A DNA stretch of 64,000 nucleotides from Exiguobacterium acetylicum (GCF_022170825.1 NZ_CP081878.1:1514001-1578000); one strand, 5' to 3'; positions 24,342 through 33,572 are shown, counted from the first letter of the stretch. Program-made: numbers and translations. Notes: generated by a model from the letters alone, not told the origin.

Positions 24342-25511
24342 ATGCAACCGATCATCGCCTTTACGATCATCATGCTCATCTGGACAGTCAGCGATTATAT
24401 CTCGAAAAAAACGAAGGCCTTATTATCTTCCTTATTCGTTGCTTCAATCATCTTCTTGATCGGATTTAAGACGAATCTTTTTCCAGAAGATTTGTTACCG
24501 ACATCTTCGTTGTTACCACTCGGTCAAACCGTCGTCGGGATGATCATCGTCCACCTCGGAACATTGATCAGCCTTGATGAATTCAAACGTCAGTGGAAAA
24601 CGTTTTTGATTGGGGTATCAGCGGTGATCGGGATTAGTGTCTTATTGTTTACGATTGGTCGATTACTACTGGATACCAATTATGTATTAAGTGCGATTGC
24701 CGCTGTCAGTGGTGGTACGATTTCCGTCATCATCGTTCAAGAGCAAGCACTGAATGCCGGACTGATCTCTGTCGCGGTGTTTCCAGTTTTGATTGCTGCC
24801 TTACAAGGATTGATCGGTTTTCCGTTGACATCGATCATTCTTCGAAAAGAAGCACTTCGAATTCGAGAGGGTGTTCGGGATGGTAGTATCACGAAACGAG
24901 TAGAGATCAATCCAGAACAAGCGACAAAGAAACAAACAATTCTTCCGGAGCCGTTTCAAACGACGGCAGGTACGTTGTTCGTCGTTGGTGTCGTCGTCAT
25001 CGTCTCCTCATTTCTGAGCGGTTTGACGAATGGATGGCTCAATACGTTCGTCATTGCCTTGTTACTTGGTATCGCTTTACGGGCAACAGGTGTATTGAAA
25101 CCAAATGTTTTAAACGGAATCGATGCCTACGGTCTGATGATGCTGGCGATTTTGTTGATCATCTTTGGACCGCTTGCAACGACTTCATTTGCGGACCTCG
25201 TCGAACTACTCGTTCCACTTTTGATCGCCTTTTTCCTTGGCGTACTTGGCATCGTCTTATTCGCGATGCTTGCAGGGAAGTTGCTCGGGTATTCCTATCC
25301 GATGGCGATTGCGATCGGTTTGACGTCTTTATATGGGTTTCCAGGTACATTGATCCTCAGTCAAGAAGCAGCTAAAAATATCGGGGAGACGGAAGATGAG
25401 GTCCGAATCATTGAAGATGAAATCTTACCAAAGATGGTCGTTGCCGGTTTTTCGACGGTGACGATCACATCCGTCTTCATTACCGGTATATTAGCGTCGT
25501 TCATATATTGA
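24342..25511 (+). CDS. Polytopic membrane protein, possible organic-anion/sodium symporter
   Basis: A 389-residue protein with about ten membrane helices in two halves around a hydrophilic loop (residues 170-205). Each half carries a glycine-rich break, SAIAAVSGGTISVIIVQEQ and IAIGLTSLYGFPGTLIL, as in secondary carriers with inverted repeats (GltS or similar). That assignment is from the pattern only. Start ATG 24342 follows AAAAGGAGG. The next gene begins 15 bases downstream, so it is co-transcribed with the VLRF1-like gene. Confidence 0.7.
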   Translation: MQPIIAFTIIMLIWTVSDYISKKTKALLSSLFVASIIFLIGFKTNLFPEDLLPTSSLLPLGQTVVGMIIVHLGTLISLDEFKRQWKTFLIGVSAVIGISVLLFTIGRLLLDTNYVLSAIAAVSGGTISVIIVQEQALNAGLISVAVFPVLIAALQGLIGFPLTSIILRKEALRIREGVRDGSITKRVEINPEQATKKQTILPEPFQTTAGTLFVVGVVVIVSSFLSGLTNGWLNTFVIALLLGIALRATGVLKPNVLNGIDAYGLMMLAILLIIFGPLATTSFADLVELLVPLLIAFFLGVLGIVLFAMLAGKLLGYSYPMAIAIGLTSLYGFPGTLILSQEAAKNIGETEDEVRIIEDEILPKMVVAGFSTVTITSVFITGILASFIY

Positions 25512-25526
25512 ATGGAGGGATAGAAA

Positions 25527-26276
25527 ATGGGGTTTCAAGAAGATATCAGTCGTTTGAAACAGTATTCTGGTGAGCCAGTCTTGTCGGTTTACTTGAGTAC
25601 GACACCTGACAAACGGAATCAATGGCAAACGGTCTTACGGAATGAACGAAAACGGATCCTGTCTGAACACGAAAATCAAACAGCGATTGAAACTTGCTTT
25701 GATGCCGTGGAACGGGCGATTCAAGAACATCGGACACAACTCTTACGTAGTGTCGTAGCTTTCTTTACGAACGATGGTCAATTGAAGGAATTACATCTGC
25801 TTCAAGTAGATGTGACTGACGAAATCAGTTACGGTCCAAAAGCGAACGTCAATCAATTAGAGGTTCTTGATCATCAGTTTCCGAGAACGGGTATCGTCTT
25901 GACGCATCTCGACTCTGCGACGATTCTCGATGTCCGGGTTGGCGAAATCGAGACGAGACGGGATTATGAACTTGATTTAGACACGGGACAGTGGCGTCGT
26001 TATCAAGGACGAAGTGCAAGGCAAGGCGCGTCAAGTAGTAGTCAGTCAGACGATTTTCAAGCACGTGTCAATCAGCAAGCAGAGCGCTTTTATCGCGATT
26101 TAGCGTCTGAAATCGATACATTACGACGGACACAAGACTGGGAACGGCTGATTTTAATTGGTGAGCGGAGTCAGGCGAGTTACTTGGAACAAGCGTTGAA
26201 GGCGAAACCGGATCAAGTGATTCATAAAAACTTATCGCAAGCGAGTAATCAACAGCTACTACAACATGTATTTTGA
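25527..26276 (+). CDS. VLRF1/eRF1-like release-factor family protein
   Basis: A 249-residue cytoplasmic protein that I assign to the bacterial aeRF1/VLRF1 (baeRF) group. It begins with VLSVYLSTTPDKRNQWQTVLRNE, the usual first strand and helix, and has a central strand region ending GEIETRRDYELDL. The flexible loop RQGASSSSQ with Gln173 sits where the family carries its peptidyl-tRNA hydrolysis loop, followed by AERFYRDLASEI. Start ATG 25527 follows GGAGGG. Relatives release nascent chains from stalled ribosomes; activity of bacterial members is inferred. It is encoded with a membrane carrier. Confidence 0.7.
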   Translation: MGFQEDISRLKQYSGEPVLSVYLSTTPDKRNQWQTVLRNERKRILSEHENQTAIETCFDAVERAIQEHRTQLLRSVVAFFTNDGQLKELHLLQVDVTDEISYGPKANVNQLEVLDHQFPRTGIVLTHLDSATILDVRVGEIETRRDYELDLDTGQWRRYQGRSARQGASSSSQSDDFQARVNQQAERFYRDLASEIDTLRRTQDWERLILIGERSQASYLEQALKAKPDQVIHKNLSQASNQQLLQHVF

Positions 26277-26282
26277 ACAAAA

Positions 26283-26315
26283 ACTCCCCTAGTGAATCGT
26301 TCGCTAGGGGAGTTC
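26283..26315 (+). terminator. Bidirectional terminator
   Basis: AACTCCCCTAG (26283-26293) pairs with CTAGGGGAGTT (26305-26315). It separates the convergent VLRF1-like and C45-like genes. Confidence 0.88.
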
Positions 26316-26320
26316 GTCTA

Positions 26321-27373
26321 TTAACGCCAGGTTTGTAATGTATTTGCGAACTGAATGTTCGTCTCTAGTTCGCCCGTGATCTCACGTGCTGCAAAGTCAT
26401 TACCAGCTAGCCAGTCAGCAAAGTCGAACGTCACCGGTTCCTGGTCACCACCGAGAGCGAACCAGACCTTCAATTCCTCAGGGAAATAAGCCGATGTGTG
26501 AATCGTACCTGCCCACTGGGCGTACAGATCAGCAAAGACTCCTTTATCGGTATCGTTGAGAAGGCGAAAAGCAGATTCTGCGTCTTGAATCATGTGTTGG
26601 TGGGTCTTTAACTCCATCATCCGACGTTTCGAGTCATCGAGGTGGTAACGGTTCTCGTGTTGGAGCAAATCGAAGTGATTCGTACACATGTTTGTCTCGC
26701 GCACCAGCACATCCCGTGCCGTTGCTTCGATGACGAATGAACGCGCTGATTTATCGTGGACGACATATGTGAACGATCCCCGATGCGGAATTTCTTTTAC
26801 GAGTGAAATCGCATCATCAACCGACGTACACATTTCTAAGATGATGCGACCGATCATGAAGCTGACGAACCCGTCACCCGGACGACGGCGATTGATGAAA
26901 TTATAGCCCATCGCAAGACCATGTTCGTTCATCCCGTCCATTCGTCCGGTCACACGCGATGCCGGACCGATGATTGCGGAACCACCATCGTTCGGTTGAA
27001 AGACAGAAAATCGCCCATCGTACGTCATCGGATGGTAGTCATAATTGCGGACGAGAAAGTTATCGCCGGTCATGATCGAACAACCACTTTTTGGTCCTTC
27101 GACGCGGTAATGACCGAAATGGAGTAACGTATCCGGAAGTGATAGTTCGAGTTCATCCTGAAGTCCGAGTAACTCGTCCCAAATATGCGGAGCATACCGA
27201 AGGAACATCTCCTTCGTTTCGACCGGATCGACTTGAAAGCGCGGGACACGGATTTTCCAGTTGTCCTCCCGATTATGGAGCAACTGGTTTCGTTTGACGT
27301 AACGCCCTTGTTCGCGACCGAATTCATAATGACTGCCGCGAAATTGTGTGATCTCATTGGCTACACGTTGCAT
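26321..27373 (-). CDS. C45-family acyltransferase/peptidase-like protein
   Basis: A 350-residue Ntn-hydrolase-fold protein like acyl-coenzyme A:6-aminopenicillanic acid acyltransferase (peptidase family C45). The expected autocleavage residue is Cys98 in PKSGCSIMTGDNFLVRNYDY, the standard Gly-Cys-Ser context with the Arg-Asn-Tyr-Asp segment after it. MNEHGLAMGYNFINRR is the second landmark. Start ATG 27373 follows AAAGG by nine bases; the open frame reaches further upstream without a ribosome site. Bacterial members hydrolyse or transfer acyl groups on amides; the substrate is not known. Confidence 0.85.
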   Translation of the reverse strand: MQRVANEITQFRGSHYEFGREQGRYVKRNQLLHNREDNWKIRVPRFQVDPVETKEMFLRYAPHIWDELLGLQDELELSLPDTLLHFGHYRVEGPKSGCSIMTGDNFLVRNYDYHPMTYDGRFSVFQPNDGGSAIIGPASRVTGRMDGMNEHGLAMGYNFINRRRPGDGFVSFMIGRIILEMCTSVDDAISLVKEIPHRGSFTYVVHDKSARSFVIEATARDVLVRETNMCTNHFDLLQHENRYHLDDSKRRMMELKTHQHMIQDAESAFRLLNDTDKGVFADLYAQWAGTIHTSAYFPEELKVWFALGGDQEPVTFDFADWLAGNDFAAREITGELETNIQFANTLQTWR

Positions 27374-27488
27374 ACGATTCACCCTTTCTTTGACTGCTGT
27401 ACGCTGATTATATCGAACGGAAGAGAGAAAGTCGTATGGCAAGTCTTTCTTTGAGCACATCTAAAGTATGGGAATATTAAGAAAATAG

Positions 27489-27515
27489 TCAACTTTTTCA
27501 TTCTTGAACCGATAA
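27489..27515 (+). promoter_or_regulatory. SigD-type promoter of the membrane chemoreceptor gene
   Basis: TCAA (27489-27492), 15 bases, then ACCGATAA (27508-27515). The Bacillus SigD consensus is TAAA-N15-GCCGATAT. It lies 20 bases before the start codon. Confidence 0.6.
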
Positions 27516-27535
27516 CAAAAACGGGAGGGGATGGA

Positions 27536-29242
27536 ATGAAACATATGTCAGTCAGACGGAAGATACAAGCTTTGATCGCAACAGCCGTCGTTGCGATGCT
27601 TTTAATTGCGGGGGCAGGACTCTATTTCTTAAATCAGATGTCGAACGCTTCACGCGCGATGTATCAGGAAAACTTGATACCAATCCAGGAAGTCGCTCAA
27701 ATCCGAATCGATACGCGCGCGCTCGATTCTTTTTTGGTCGAGATGATGTTAACGAAGGACGAGGCGCGGGTCGCTGAACTACAAGCTGATATCGATACGC
27801 GGCAAGAACAGATTCGCTCGTCAGTCACGAAGGTCGAAAAAACAGGGCAATTCGATGCTAAAGAAAAGAAACAGCTTGAAGAATTAAAAGATAATGTCCT
27901 CGCCTATGATAACTCGATGACGATCGTTCAAGACGCAGCGACGCGTAACGAGACAGAAGAAGCGTATACGGCGTATTCGCAAGGTCTCGAACAAGTTCGG
28001 GATAACGTCGCGGATTCAGCAAAAAACTTAATGGCTTCGATGACGAAACAAGCGAAGACGCTTGACGCTCAGAATCAAGCAGAAAAACAAACGGCCTTTT
28101 ACTTAATGCTCGGCATCTTTTTACTTGCAGTCCTCTTGTTTGCAGGACTTGCGATGTACATTACACGCCTCATCACGCGACCGATTCGACAGCTCCAAGG
28201 TTGGATGGATCAATCGGGTAATGGAGATTTAACGATTCGAGGCAATTACGACTCAAAAGACGAACTCGGTCAATTGACGACGTCCTTCAACGAGATGATT
28301 GCGTCACAACAACAAGTCGTGCTTGAACTAACAGGTACGGCAGATCGTGTCGCTGTTGCGTCAGACGAATTAAGCGTCAATGCGGAGTCGACGACGAAAG
28401 CGACGGAAATGGTCGCCGTGACGATGGAAGAGATGGCAAGCGGGGCAAGTCAACAACTGCATCAAGTGTCCGACGCCTCACGGACAATCGAAGAATTGAC
28501 GACGTCGGTCCGTTACGTCGCGGGCAATGCGCAACAGATGACGGAACGTACGGCGGATGCGATGGAAAAGGTCGCACTCGGTGGTCAAGTCGTCGGAACA
28601 CTCGGCACGCAGATGGGTCGGATTCAAGACGATTTTAATCGTCTCAGCCACGTCATTGATGGTCTTGGTAATCGTTCACAAGAAATCGGACAAATCACGG
28701 ACTCGATCAAGGGTGTTGCAGCACAGACGAACTTGCTCGCACTAAACGCAGCGATCGAAGCAGCGCGTGCTGGCGAACAAGGACGCGGATTCGCTGTTGT
28801 TGCTGCTGAAGTCAAGACGCTCGCTGAGCAATCAGCGGTCTCAGCAAAACAAATCGAGACATTGATTCGTGTCATCCAACAAGAGACGGAAGCATCCGTC
28901 GTCTCGATGGAGAAAGTTTCGACGGAGATGACGAGTGGGATCGCAGTCGTCGATCAAGCTGGTGCTTCGTTTGCCGATATCGAGACAGCCATCACCGACG
29001 TGACAGGGCACGTCGAAGAAGTATCGGGTGCCGTTCAAGAAATGGCGGCAGCAAGTGAACAGATTGCCTCTGTCATGCGGACGATTCAAGCGGTGACAGA
29101 AGGAACTGCTGCTGGTACACAAAACATCTCAGCCTCGACTGAAGAACAGATGGCATCGATGGAAGAAATTTCATCGGCGTCACAGTCGCTTGCGACGATG
29201 GCAGATGATTTAAAACAAGTCACGGGCAGGTTTACTGTCTAA
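27536..29242 (+). CDS. Methyl-accepting chemotaxis protein
   Basis: A 568-residue transmembrane chemoreceptor. It has a first membrane helix (about residues 10-32), a four-helix-bundle outer sensor (33-185), a second helix (about 185-210), a HAMP unit starting [15 protein letters not shown], and a long signalling domain. The tip reads [21 protein letters not shown]. Glutamate/glutamine-rich stretches such as [15 protein letters not shown] are likely methylation sites. Start ATG 27536 follows GGGAGGGG. A SigD-like promoter links it to motility control. The ligand of the outer domain cannot be read from the sequence. Confidence 0.95.
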   Translation: MKHMSVRRKIQALIATAVVAMLLIAGAGLYFLNQMSNASRAMYQENLIPIQEVAQIRIDTRALDSFLVEMMLTKDEARVAELQADIDTRQEQIRSSVTKVEKTGQFDAKEKKQLEELKDNVLAYDNSMTIVQDAATRNETEEAYTAYSQGLEQVRDNVADSAKNLMASMTKQAKTLDAQNQAEKQTAFYLMLGIFLLAVLLFAGLAMYITRLITRPIRQLQGWMDQSGNGDLTIRGNYDSKDELGQLTTSFNEMIASQQQVVLELTGTADRVAVASDELSVNAESTTKATEMVAVTMEEMASGASQQLHQVSDASRTIEELTTSVRYVAGNAQQMTERTADAMEKVALGGQVVGTLGTQMGRIQDDFNRLSHVIDGLGNRSQEIGQITDSIKGVAAQTNLLALNAAIEAARAGEQGRGFAVVAAEVKTLAEQSAVSAKQIETLIRVIQQETEASVVSMEKVSTEMTSGIAVVDQAGASFADIETAITDVTGHVEEVSGAVQEMAAASEQIASVMRTIQAVTEGTAAGTQNISASTEEQMASMEEISSASQSLATMADDLKQVTGRFTV

Positions 29243-29248
29243 GTGATT

Positions 29249-29290
29249 AAAAACGACGACCATGAGGGGAAACCCGTCATGGTCGTTTTT
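29249..29290 (+). terminator. Terminator of the chemoreceptor gene
   Basis: AAAACGAC with ACCATGA pairs with TCATGGTCGTTTTT with one bulge; the right arm ends in a T run. Confidence 0.85.
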
Positions 29291-29395
29291 ATATTTACGG
29301 TAATGACTGGAAAATAGGCAGGGGAGTAAGGTTGTTTCGTCGTATGTACATGTTAAGTAAGAATGACGCAAGGCAATCGAATCGGTGGATGGATA

Positions 29396-29899
29396 TTATG
29401 AAAGTGATTGAAGAAACTGTTTGACGGCGCGGCGGGACCTTAAGTGAATGATCTGTTTATCGGAAGTAGCTTCAAGTGTTGAAAGGATTTCTGGGCGCTT
29501 ATCAACCGGAAAACGCCAAATCCACTTTAGAAAATCGAGTGACAACTTCTCGGGGCAACCTGTCGCCATGTCCGGTCGACTGGTCTTGCGATAGCGCCAT
29601 GTCCGTTTGAGTGCCCGGTAAAGACAAAGCGTCCGAGGTAAATCAAGGAAGATGATCGTATCGGCTGCATCGATCCGTAAGTCAAGCGTTCCACCGTAAT
29701 TGCCGTCGATGATCCACGTGTCGCGTGACGTGAGTGTTTGTTGAATCAAGCGTTGTTCCTCACGCGAGACCGCCTCCCAGTTCGGACGCCATAATAAGGT
29801 GTCAAGGTGATTGACGGGATAGCCGAGTTTCTCTCCCAGCGCCCGCGCAAGAGTTGATTTGCCGGATCCACCAGACCCTATCAAAATGATTTTCTGCAT
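29396..29899 (-). CDS. P-loop kinase of the FlaR/topology-modulation type
   Basis: A 167-residue nucleotide kinase-like protein. Walker A is GSGGSGKST at about residue 8; the chain continues VNHLDTLLWRPNWE and DTWIIDGNYGGTLDLRI, both standard in proteins named topology modulation protein or FlaR, which are adenylate-kinase-like. ADTIIFLDLPR is the Walker B region. Start ATG 29899 follows GGAGGTATTTC. The natural substrate is not established. It is a single gene, leftward. Confidence 0.85.
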   Translation of the reverse strand: MQKIILIGSGGSGKSTLARALGEKLGYPVNHLDTLLWRPNWEAVSREEQRLIQQTLTSRDTWIIDGNYGGTLDLRIDAADTIIFLDLPRTLCLYRALKRTWRYRKTSRPDMATGCPEKLSLDFLKWIWRFPVDKRPEILSTLEATSDKQIIHLRSRRAVKQFLQSLS

Positions 29900-29980
29900 G
29901 AAATACCTCCTATTTTTTGTCATAGGAATTGATCATACCACGTTTTTCTAGTTGAGGATAGAACGAAAGGAGTGAATGAG

Positions 29981-30403
29981 ATGGTACCAAATTTTATAAT
30001 CGAAGGGATGACGATCGTTTTTGTACTACTCGTGATTGGCTGCGGCGTGATTTTTCTGCCGGTACGCTGGAAGCGGTATGGATTGATTTTGCTTGGTTTG
30101 GTGGCAATCGGATGTAGTTCCTTTTGGTATGTCCGACCGACGCTCGTGAATCAGCAGATTGCTGAGAATGCGAAGTTGCTTAAGATGGAACTGGCACGTC
30201 AATTCCCTGATGAAGTCTACACTACAAAAACACAAAAATTTTCATACGAATCTTCTTCAAGTCCATACGAAGTTGAAGTCAAATTTGAGAACGAACCTAA
30301 CGTAACCTATTATTTAGAGATGGATGGGGACAGGATTAACCTGTCGAGTTTTACATTTAAAAACGGAGGATTTCCGAGTGAACTACAGCATGAATTTAAA
30401 TAA
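29981..30403 (+). CDS. Two-helix membrane protein, function unknown
   Basis: A 140-residue protein with two membrane helices (about residues 9-28 and 35-52) and an outer domain of about 85 residues ending ELQHEFK. The outer domain reads as two or three strands (SYESSSSPYEVEVKFE, VTYYLEMDGDRINL). Start ATG 29981 lies eight bases after AAAGGAG; GTG 29972 overlaps that site. No family recognised. It is divergent from the kinase gene and convergent with the rhodopsin gene. Confidence 0.7.
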   Translation: MVPNFIIEGMTIVFVLLVIGCGVIFLPVRWKRYGLILLGLVAIGCSSFWYVRPTLVNQQIAENAKLLKMELARQFPDEVYTTKTQKFSYESSSSPYEVEVKFENEPNVTYYLEMDGDRINLSSFTFKNGGFPSELQHEFK

Positions 30404-30432
30404 AGACCGGATGCCACAACATCCGGTCTTTT
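30402..30432 (+). terminator. Bidirectional terminator
   Basis: AAAGACCGGATG (30402-30413) pairs with CATCCGGTCTTT (30420-30431) around six bases. It ends the membrane-protein gene and the rhodopsin gene. Confidence 0.9.
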
Positions 30433-30434
30433 GA

Positions 30435-31181
30435 TTAAAGGGATTTTGTTTTTTGCGCAGCGGACATCGTCTTGACAGCGAAGAAGGCGATCAGACCGAA
30501 TCCGACCTTGTTGATCAAGTCGGCAAAGTTATAAATCAATTCGCGGACGAGCTGTACCTCGATGCCGGGTGCAAATAAGGTGACGGCGTAACCGACCGGA
30601 TAGATCGCCCAGCCAATCAAAATGAACAAGCGCATTTGTAACAGTGCTTTTCGAATCGGTGCGGGTTTGTCTTCAGCGGCTTTCGTGACATTCGTGAACA
30701 AGAGATAAATGATATAAAACCATGCGATACAACCGGCGACGTATGCCCAAAGACCGAGTTGTGTGAAGCCACCTGCTAGATTGATCGACGACTCTCCGAT
30801 GTAACCACCGATGATCATGATGATGTCCGCGATGACGAGTTTCGTCAACAACGCACGTCCTTTTCCTTCCTTTAATCCAAGCAGTAAAGGAAACTTAATC
30901 AGCAAGAGAGGCGTCGTCACAAGCCAGTCGATGTAGCGGATTTCAGTCGGAAAGCCATCGATCTCCGACAACAAACCGGATTCCCCGACAGCTTGCTTCA
31001 TGAAATAGTAATGAATCGCAGCGACGAACGTGACGAGTGCAGCGACTGTTGCGGTCGAACGGTATTCCGGGGCGAGGGAATTTCGTTCGACGAGAAAATA
31101 GAGCGTACCGGCGGCCATTCCGACGAATCCGACCCAGAACATGTACTGGGTCGCAAGAACGAGAAGGTTGACATCTTCCAT
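30435..31181 (-). CDS. Proton-pumping rhodopsin, Exiguobacterium type
   Basis: A 248-residue, seven-helix retinal protein. Counting from the chosen start gives His57, Asp85 in RYIDWLVTTP (proton acceptor), Lys96 in LLLIKFPLL at the proton-donor position and Lys225 in ADLINKVGFG (retinal Schiff base). Lys96 in place of the usual Asp or Glu is the hallmark of the Exiguobacterium sibiricum rhodopsin, a light-driven outward proton pump. Start ATG 31181 follows AAAAGGAGT; an upstream frame of ten codons has no site. It is a single gene. No carotenoid or retinal-forming gene lies in the window, so the chromophore must come from elsewhere. Confidence 0.96.
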   Translation of the reverse strand: MEDVNLLVLATQYMFWVGFVGMAAGTLYFLVERNSLAPEYRSTATVAALVTFVAAIHYYFMKQAVGESGLLSEIDGFPTEIRYIDWLVTTPLLLIKFPLLLGLKEGKGRALLTKLVIADIIMIIGGYIGESSINLAGGFTQLGLWAYVAGCIAWFYIIYLLFTNVTKAAEDKPAPIRKALLQMRLFILIGWAIYPVGYAVTLFAPGIEVQLVRELIYNFADLINKVGFGLIAFFAVKTMSAAQKTKSL

Positions 31182-31229
31182 GTGATTCGACTCCTTTTCG
31201 TAAGTGGGCACGACCTTTCATACTTCTAT

Positions 31230-31259
31230 TTTATAAAGAATGAAGGAGTTAAACGTCAT
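31230..31259 (-). promoter_or_regulatory. Promoter of the rhodopsin gene
   Basis: On the minus strand ATGACG (31259-31254) and TATAAA (31235-31230) are 18 bases apart, about 50 bases before the start. The -35 is weak. Confidence 0.5.
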
Positions 31260-31331
31260 GTCGGAACGCTTTGAATGTGCTGTCTATCAACGGTTTGACA
31301 ACATTTCGACACACTTGAGGAGGAGTGACAG

Positions 31332-31772
31332 ATGACGATCAAACGAATGGATCATATCAGCTTGAATGTCGAAGATTTCGAAGAAGCGATTCGTTTTTTT
31401 ACGCTTTGCGGTCTTGAAGTGCGCGGACGGTGGGAGATGGAAGGAACACTGCTCGATCAGCTATTAGACTTACAGGGAGCAAAAACGGGATGTGTCGCAC
31501 TCGGATTACCAGATGAACCGATCTGGATTGAGCTCGTTCGCTTTAAGGAGCCGCGCGATTCGTCTAAGGAAATTCATCCGGTCTACGCGAATGGATTCCG
31601 TCATCTCTGTTTTGAGGTGACGGCACTCGACGCACTCATCAATCGTCTAGCGAATATTGGCTATCATCCGATCGGAAGCATAGCGGATTATGAACGCGAC
31701 TATCGTCTCTGTTATGTACGTGGACCAGAAGGTGTGATTGTTGAGCTGGCAGAAAAAATCGATCCCGAATAA
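31332..31772 (+). CDS. VOC-family protein
   Basis: A 146-residue vicinal oxygen chelate protein. It begins IKRMDHISLNVEDFEEAIRFF (a metal-site His in the first strand) and ends CYVRGPEGVIVELAEKID, with the terminal Glu ligand. The middle has WIELVRF and GFRHLCFEV, the other two ligand strands. Start ATG 31332 follows GAGGAGGAG. It is divergent from rhodopsin. Possible roles are glyoxalase or ring-cleavage type; no substrate evidence. Confidence 0.85.
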   Translation: MTIKRMDHISLNVEDFEEAIRFFTLCGLEVRGRWEMEGTLLDQLLDLQGAKTGCVALGLPDEPIWIELVRFKEPRDSSKEIHPVYANGFRHLCFEVTALDALINRLANIGYHPIGSIADYERDYRLCYVRGPEGVIVELAEKIDPE

Positions 31773-31788
31773 CAATGGGATCGATTTT
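31754..31788 (+). terminator. Terminator overlapping the VOC stop codon
   Basis: AAATCGATCCC pairs with GGGATCGATTT. The left arm is within the last codons of the VOC gene and the right arm ends in T. Confidence 0.85.
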
Positions 31789-31793
31789 TGCAT

Positions 31794-33062
31794 TCATGAA
31801 CAACACGAAGTCGATGATTCTGGTAAGGAGACTTTGCAGACACCGGTTTCCGGCAGCGTCAACTCAACTCGTTTAGCGCGTTTCTCGTCTCCGACAAGAT
31901 AAGCGACGATCGACCGGATCTGTTCATACCCCGTCGCAAGCAGAAAGGTTGGCGCACGCCCGTAACTCTTCGCACCGACAAGATATATTCCGTGATCCGG
32001 ATGACGTAATTCCTCTTCCCCATGTGGACGGACGGTACCACAACTGTGAAGGTTCGGGTCAATCAGGGGAGCGAGCGTCCGGTTGCTTTCGGTCACTGGA
32101 TCGATATCAAGCCGTACTTCCCCAAGGAATGAGAAGTCAGGTCGACTTCCCGCGTTGACGATCAGCTGATCGATAGCAAAGAGTGATTGACCGTCTTGTG
32201 AGGTGATGGCGAACGAAGTTCCCTCAGATTCAATCGATTGAGTTTTGAAACCAGTGTGTAGATTGATTTGCTCTCGTTCAACGAGCTGACGGATGCGTGA
32301 ACCGAGGGCACCGCGACCTTCCAATGCATCCTTATCTTCTCCGCCGTAGGCTTGAACTGGGTCCGATTTGCGAAGGATCCAATGAATCTCCGTTTCAGGG
32401 TGTTGCGCTTTAATGGAAACAAGTTCAAGGAGTGAGTTCAAAGCCGAGTGCCCGCTACCGATGACAGCGACGGATTGATTAGCGAAAACAACAGTATCAC
32501 GTTTTGCATTTACGATCGAATACCGAACAGGTAAGTTCTGTTCGATTTCGACTCGATGTCCGGAACTGATAGCGGGGTTTGGTCGCCCGAGGACGCCAGA
32601 CGCATCGATGACCGCGAAAGCGAGAATATGTTTACGTCCATTCGGCGTGTCTATGACTAATTCGAACGGCGTCGTTTCACGTGAGGCGTTCGTCATTTTA
32701 TCAAGACCTGCTCGAGAGACGGAGAGGATCTCGTGATGAAAGTGAAGAGATGGAGCAATTTCTGGCAAAGTAGCGAGGGGAGCAAGATACTGTTCAATTA
32801 GTGCCGATCCGGTTGGTGTATCATCGTCTGCTGGTGCGATCCAATCCGTCATTTCGAGCAACAGACGTGCTGCATCGCTGATGTTGTATTGCCATGTTGA
32901 AAACATCCGAACGTGTTCCCATTGTTTGACGTGATGGGCGATTGAAGACCCTTTTTCGAACAAAAGAAAAGGTTGTTCTTCCACCGCAAGTTGCGCAGCA
33001 GCGGCAAGACCAATTGGACCGGCACCAATGATTACAACGGGATAAGTTGAAAGATTTGTCAT
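31794..33062 (-). CDS. FAD/NAD(P)-binding oxidoreductase with C-terminal Cys-Cys
   Basis: A 422-residue flavoprotein. The FAD site is VVIIGAGPIGLAAAAQL (residues about 8-24) and a second dinucleotide site is VAVIGSGHSALNSLLEL. Between them is EHVRMFSTWQYNISDAA, a signature of a flavoprotein group that in other bacteria sits in metalloid or stress operons; I recall that linkage and have not verified it. The C-terminus reads ETGVCKVSLPESSTSCCS with vicinal Cys420-Cys421. Start ATG 33062 follows AGGAGG. It is transcribed after marR, and a copy of the MarR operator lies 20 bases before its start. The reaction, a monooxygenase or reductase step, is inferred. Confidence 0.82.
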   Translation of the reverse strand: MTNLSTYPVVIIGAGPIGLAAAAQLAVEEQPFLLFEKGSSIAHHVKQWEHVRMFSTWQYNISDAARLLLEMTDWIAPADDDTPTGSALIEQYLAPLATLPEIAPSLHFHHEILSVSRAGLDKMTNASRETTPFELVIDTPNGRKHILAFAVIDASGVLGRPNPAISSGHRVEIEQNLPVRYSIVNAKRDTVVFANQSVAVIGSGHSALNSLLELVSIKAQHPETEIHWILRKSDPVQAYGGEDKDALEGRGALGSRIRQLVEREQINLHTGFKTQSIESEGTSFAITSQDGQSLFAIDQLIVNAGSRPDFSFLGEVRLDIDPVTESNRTLAPLIDPNLHSCGTVRPHGEEELRHPDHGIYLVGAKSYGRAPTFLLATGYEQIRSIVAYLVGDEKRAKRVELTLPETGVCKVSLPESSTSCCS

Positions 33063-33081
33063 ACGTAACTCCTCCTTTTAT

Positions 33082-33094
33082 TTGTAATTTGCAA
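33082..33094. promoter_or_regulatory. MarR operator copy 2, before the flavoprotein gene
   Basis: TTGTAATTTGCAA is an imperfect 13-base palindrome of the MarR type (TTGnAAnTTnCAA). Nineteen bases around it are identical to those at 33593-33611 in front of marR. It lies between the marR stop and the flavoprotein ribosome site. Confidence 0.75.
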
Positions 33095-33097
33095 GTA

Positions 33098-33544
33098 TTA
33101 AAGACATGGTTTACAGCAGGCGTCACTTTCTGCCATCTTCGTATTCAACAAATCAATCGCTTGGAGGACATGTGCCTTTTCAAAGGATGTCATCGAGGAG
33201 AAGATGCTATCGAGGTAGACGTTCATTTCTTGATCGATGGCTTCAGCGACACGATTTCCTTTTTCAGACAAACGAAGAAGGTGGATGCGTCGGTCATTGA
33301 CAGCAGGGCGTTTTACTAGTAAGTCTCGCTTGATTAACGTCTGGACTTGGCGACTAAACGTCGTAATGTCTAGTGCAAGTTGATCGGCAATTTCTTGCAT
33401 TGAGGAATCGGGATGTTTTGCGACTTGATACAAGAGATGACTCTGAACGAGTGAAATCTCTTCATCTAGGACGGCACAACAATTCTTATTGAGTAACCCA
33501 AAACGTCGAGTGAACGTTTGGAATAGTTCGCGGGTTTCATTCAA
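33098..33544 (-). CDS. Cysteine-rich MarR-family regulator
   Basis: A 148-residue winged-helix regulator. DNA-binding helices are seen in SMQEIADQLALDITTFSRQVQTLIKR and the wing in RPAVNDRRIHLLRL. Cys22-Cys23 occur before the first long helix (LLNKNCCAVLDEEISL) and the C-terminus ends SDACCKPCL, giving Cys143, Cys144 and Cys147. Such vicinal cysteines suggest sensing of a thiol-reactive compound or a metalloid. TTG start 33544 lies eight bases after AAAGGAG. The palindrome at 33599-33611 overlaps its -35, so autorepression is likely. Confidence 0.85.
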   Translation of the reverse strand: MNETRELFQTFTRRFGLLNKNCCAVLDEEISLVQSHLLYQVAKHPDSSMQEIADQLALDITTFSRQVQTLIKRDLLVKRPAVNDRRIHLLRLSEKGNRVAEAIDQEMNVYLDSIFSSMTSFEKAHVLQAIDLLNTKMAESDACCKPCL

Positions 33545-33572
33545 GATCCGTGCTCCTTTCTCGTAATAACTT

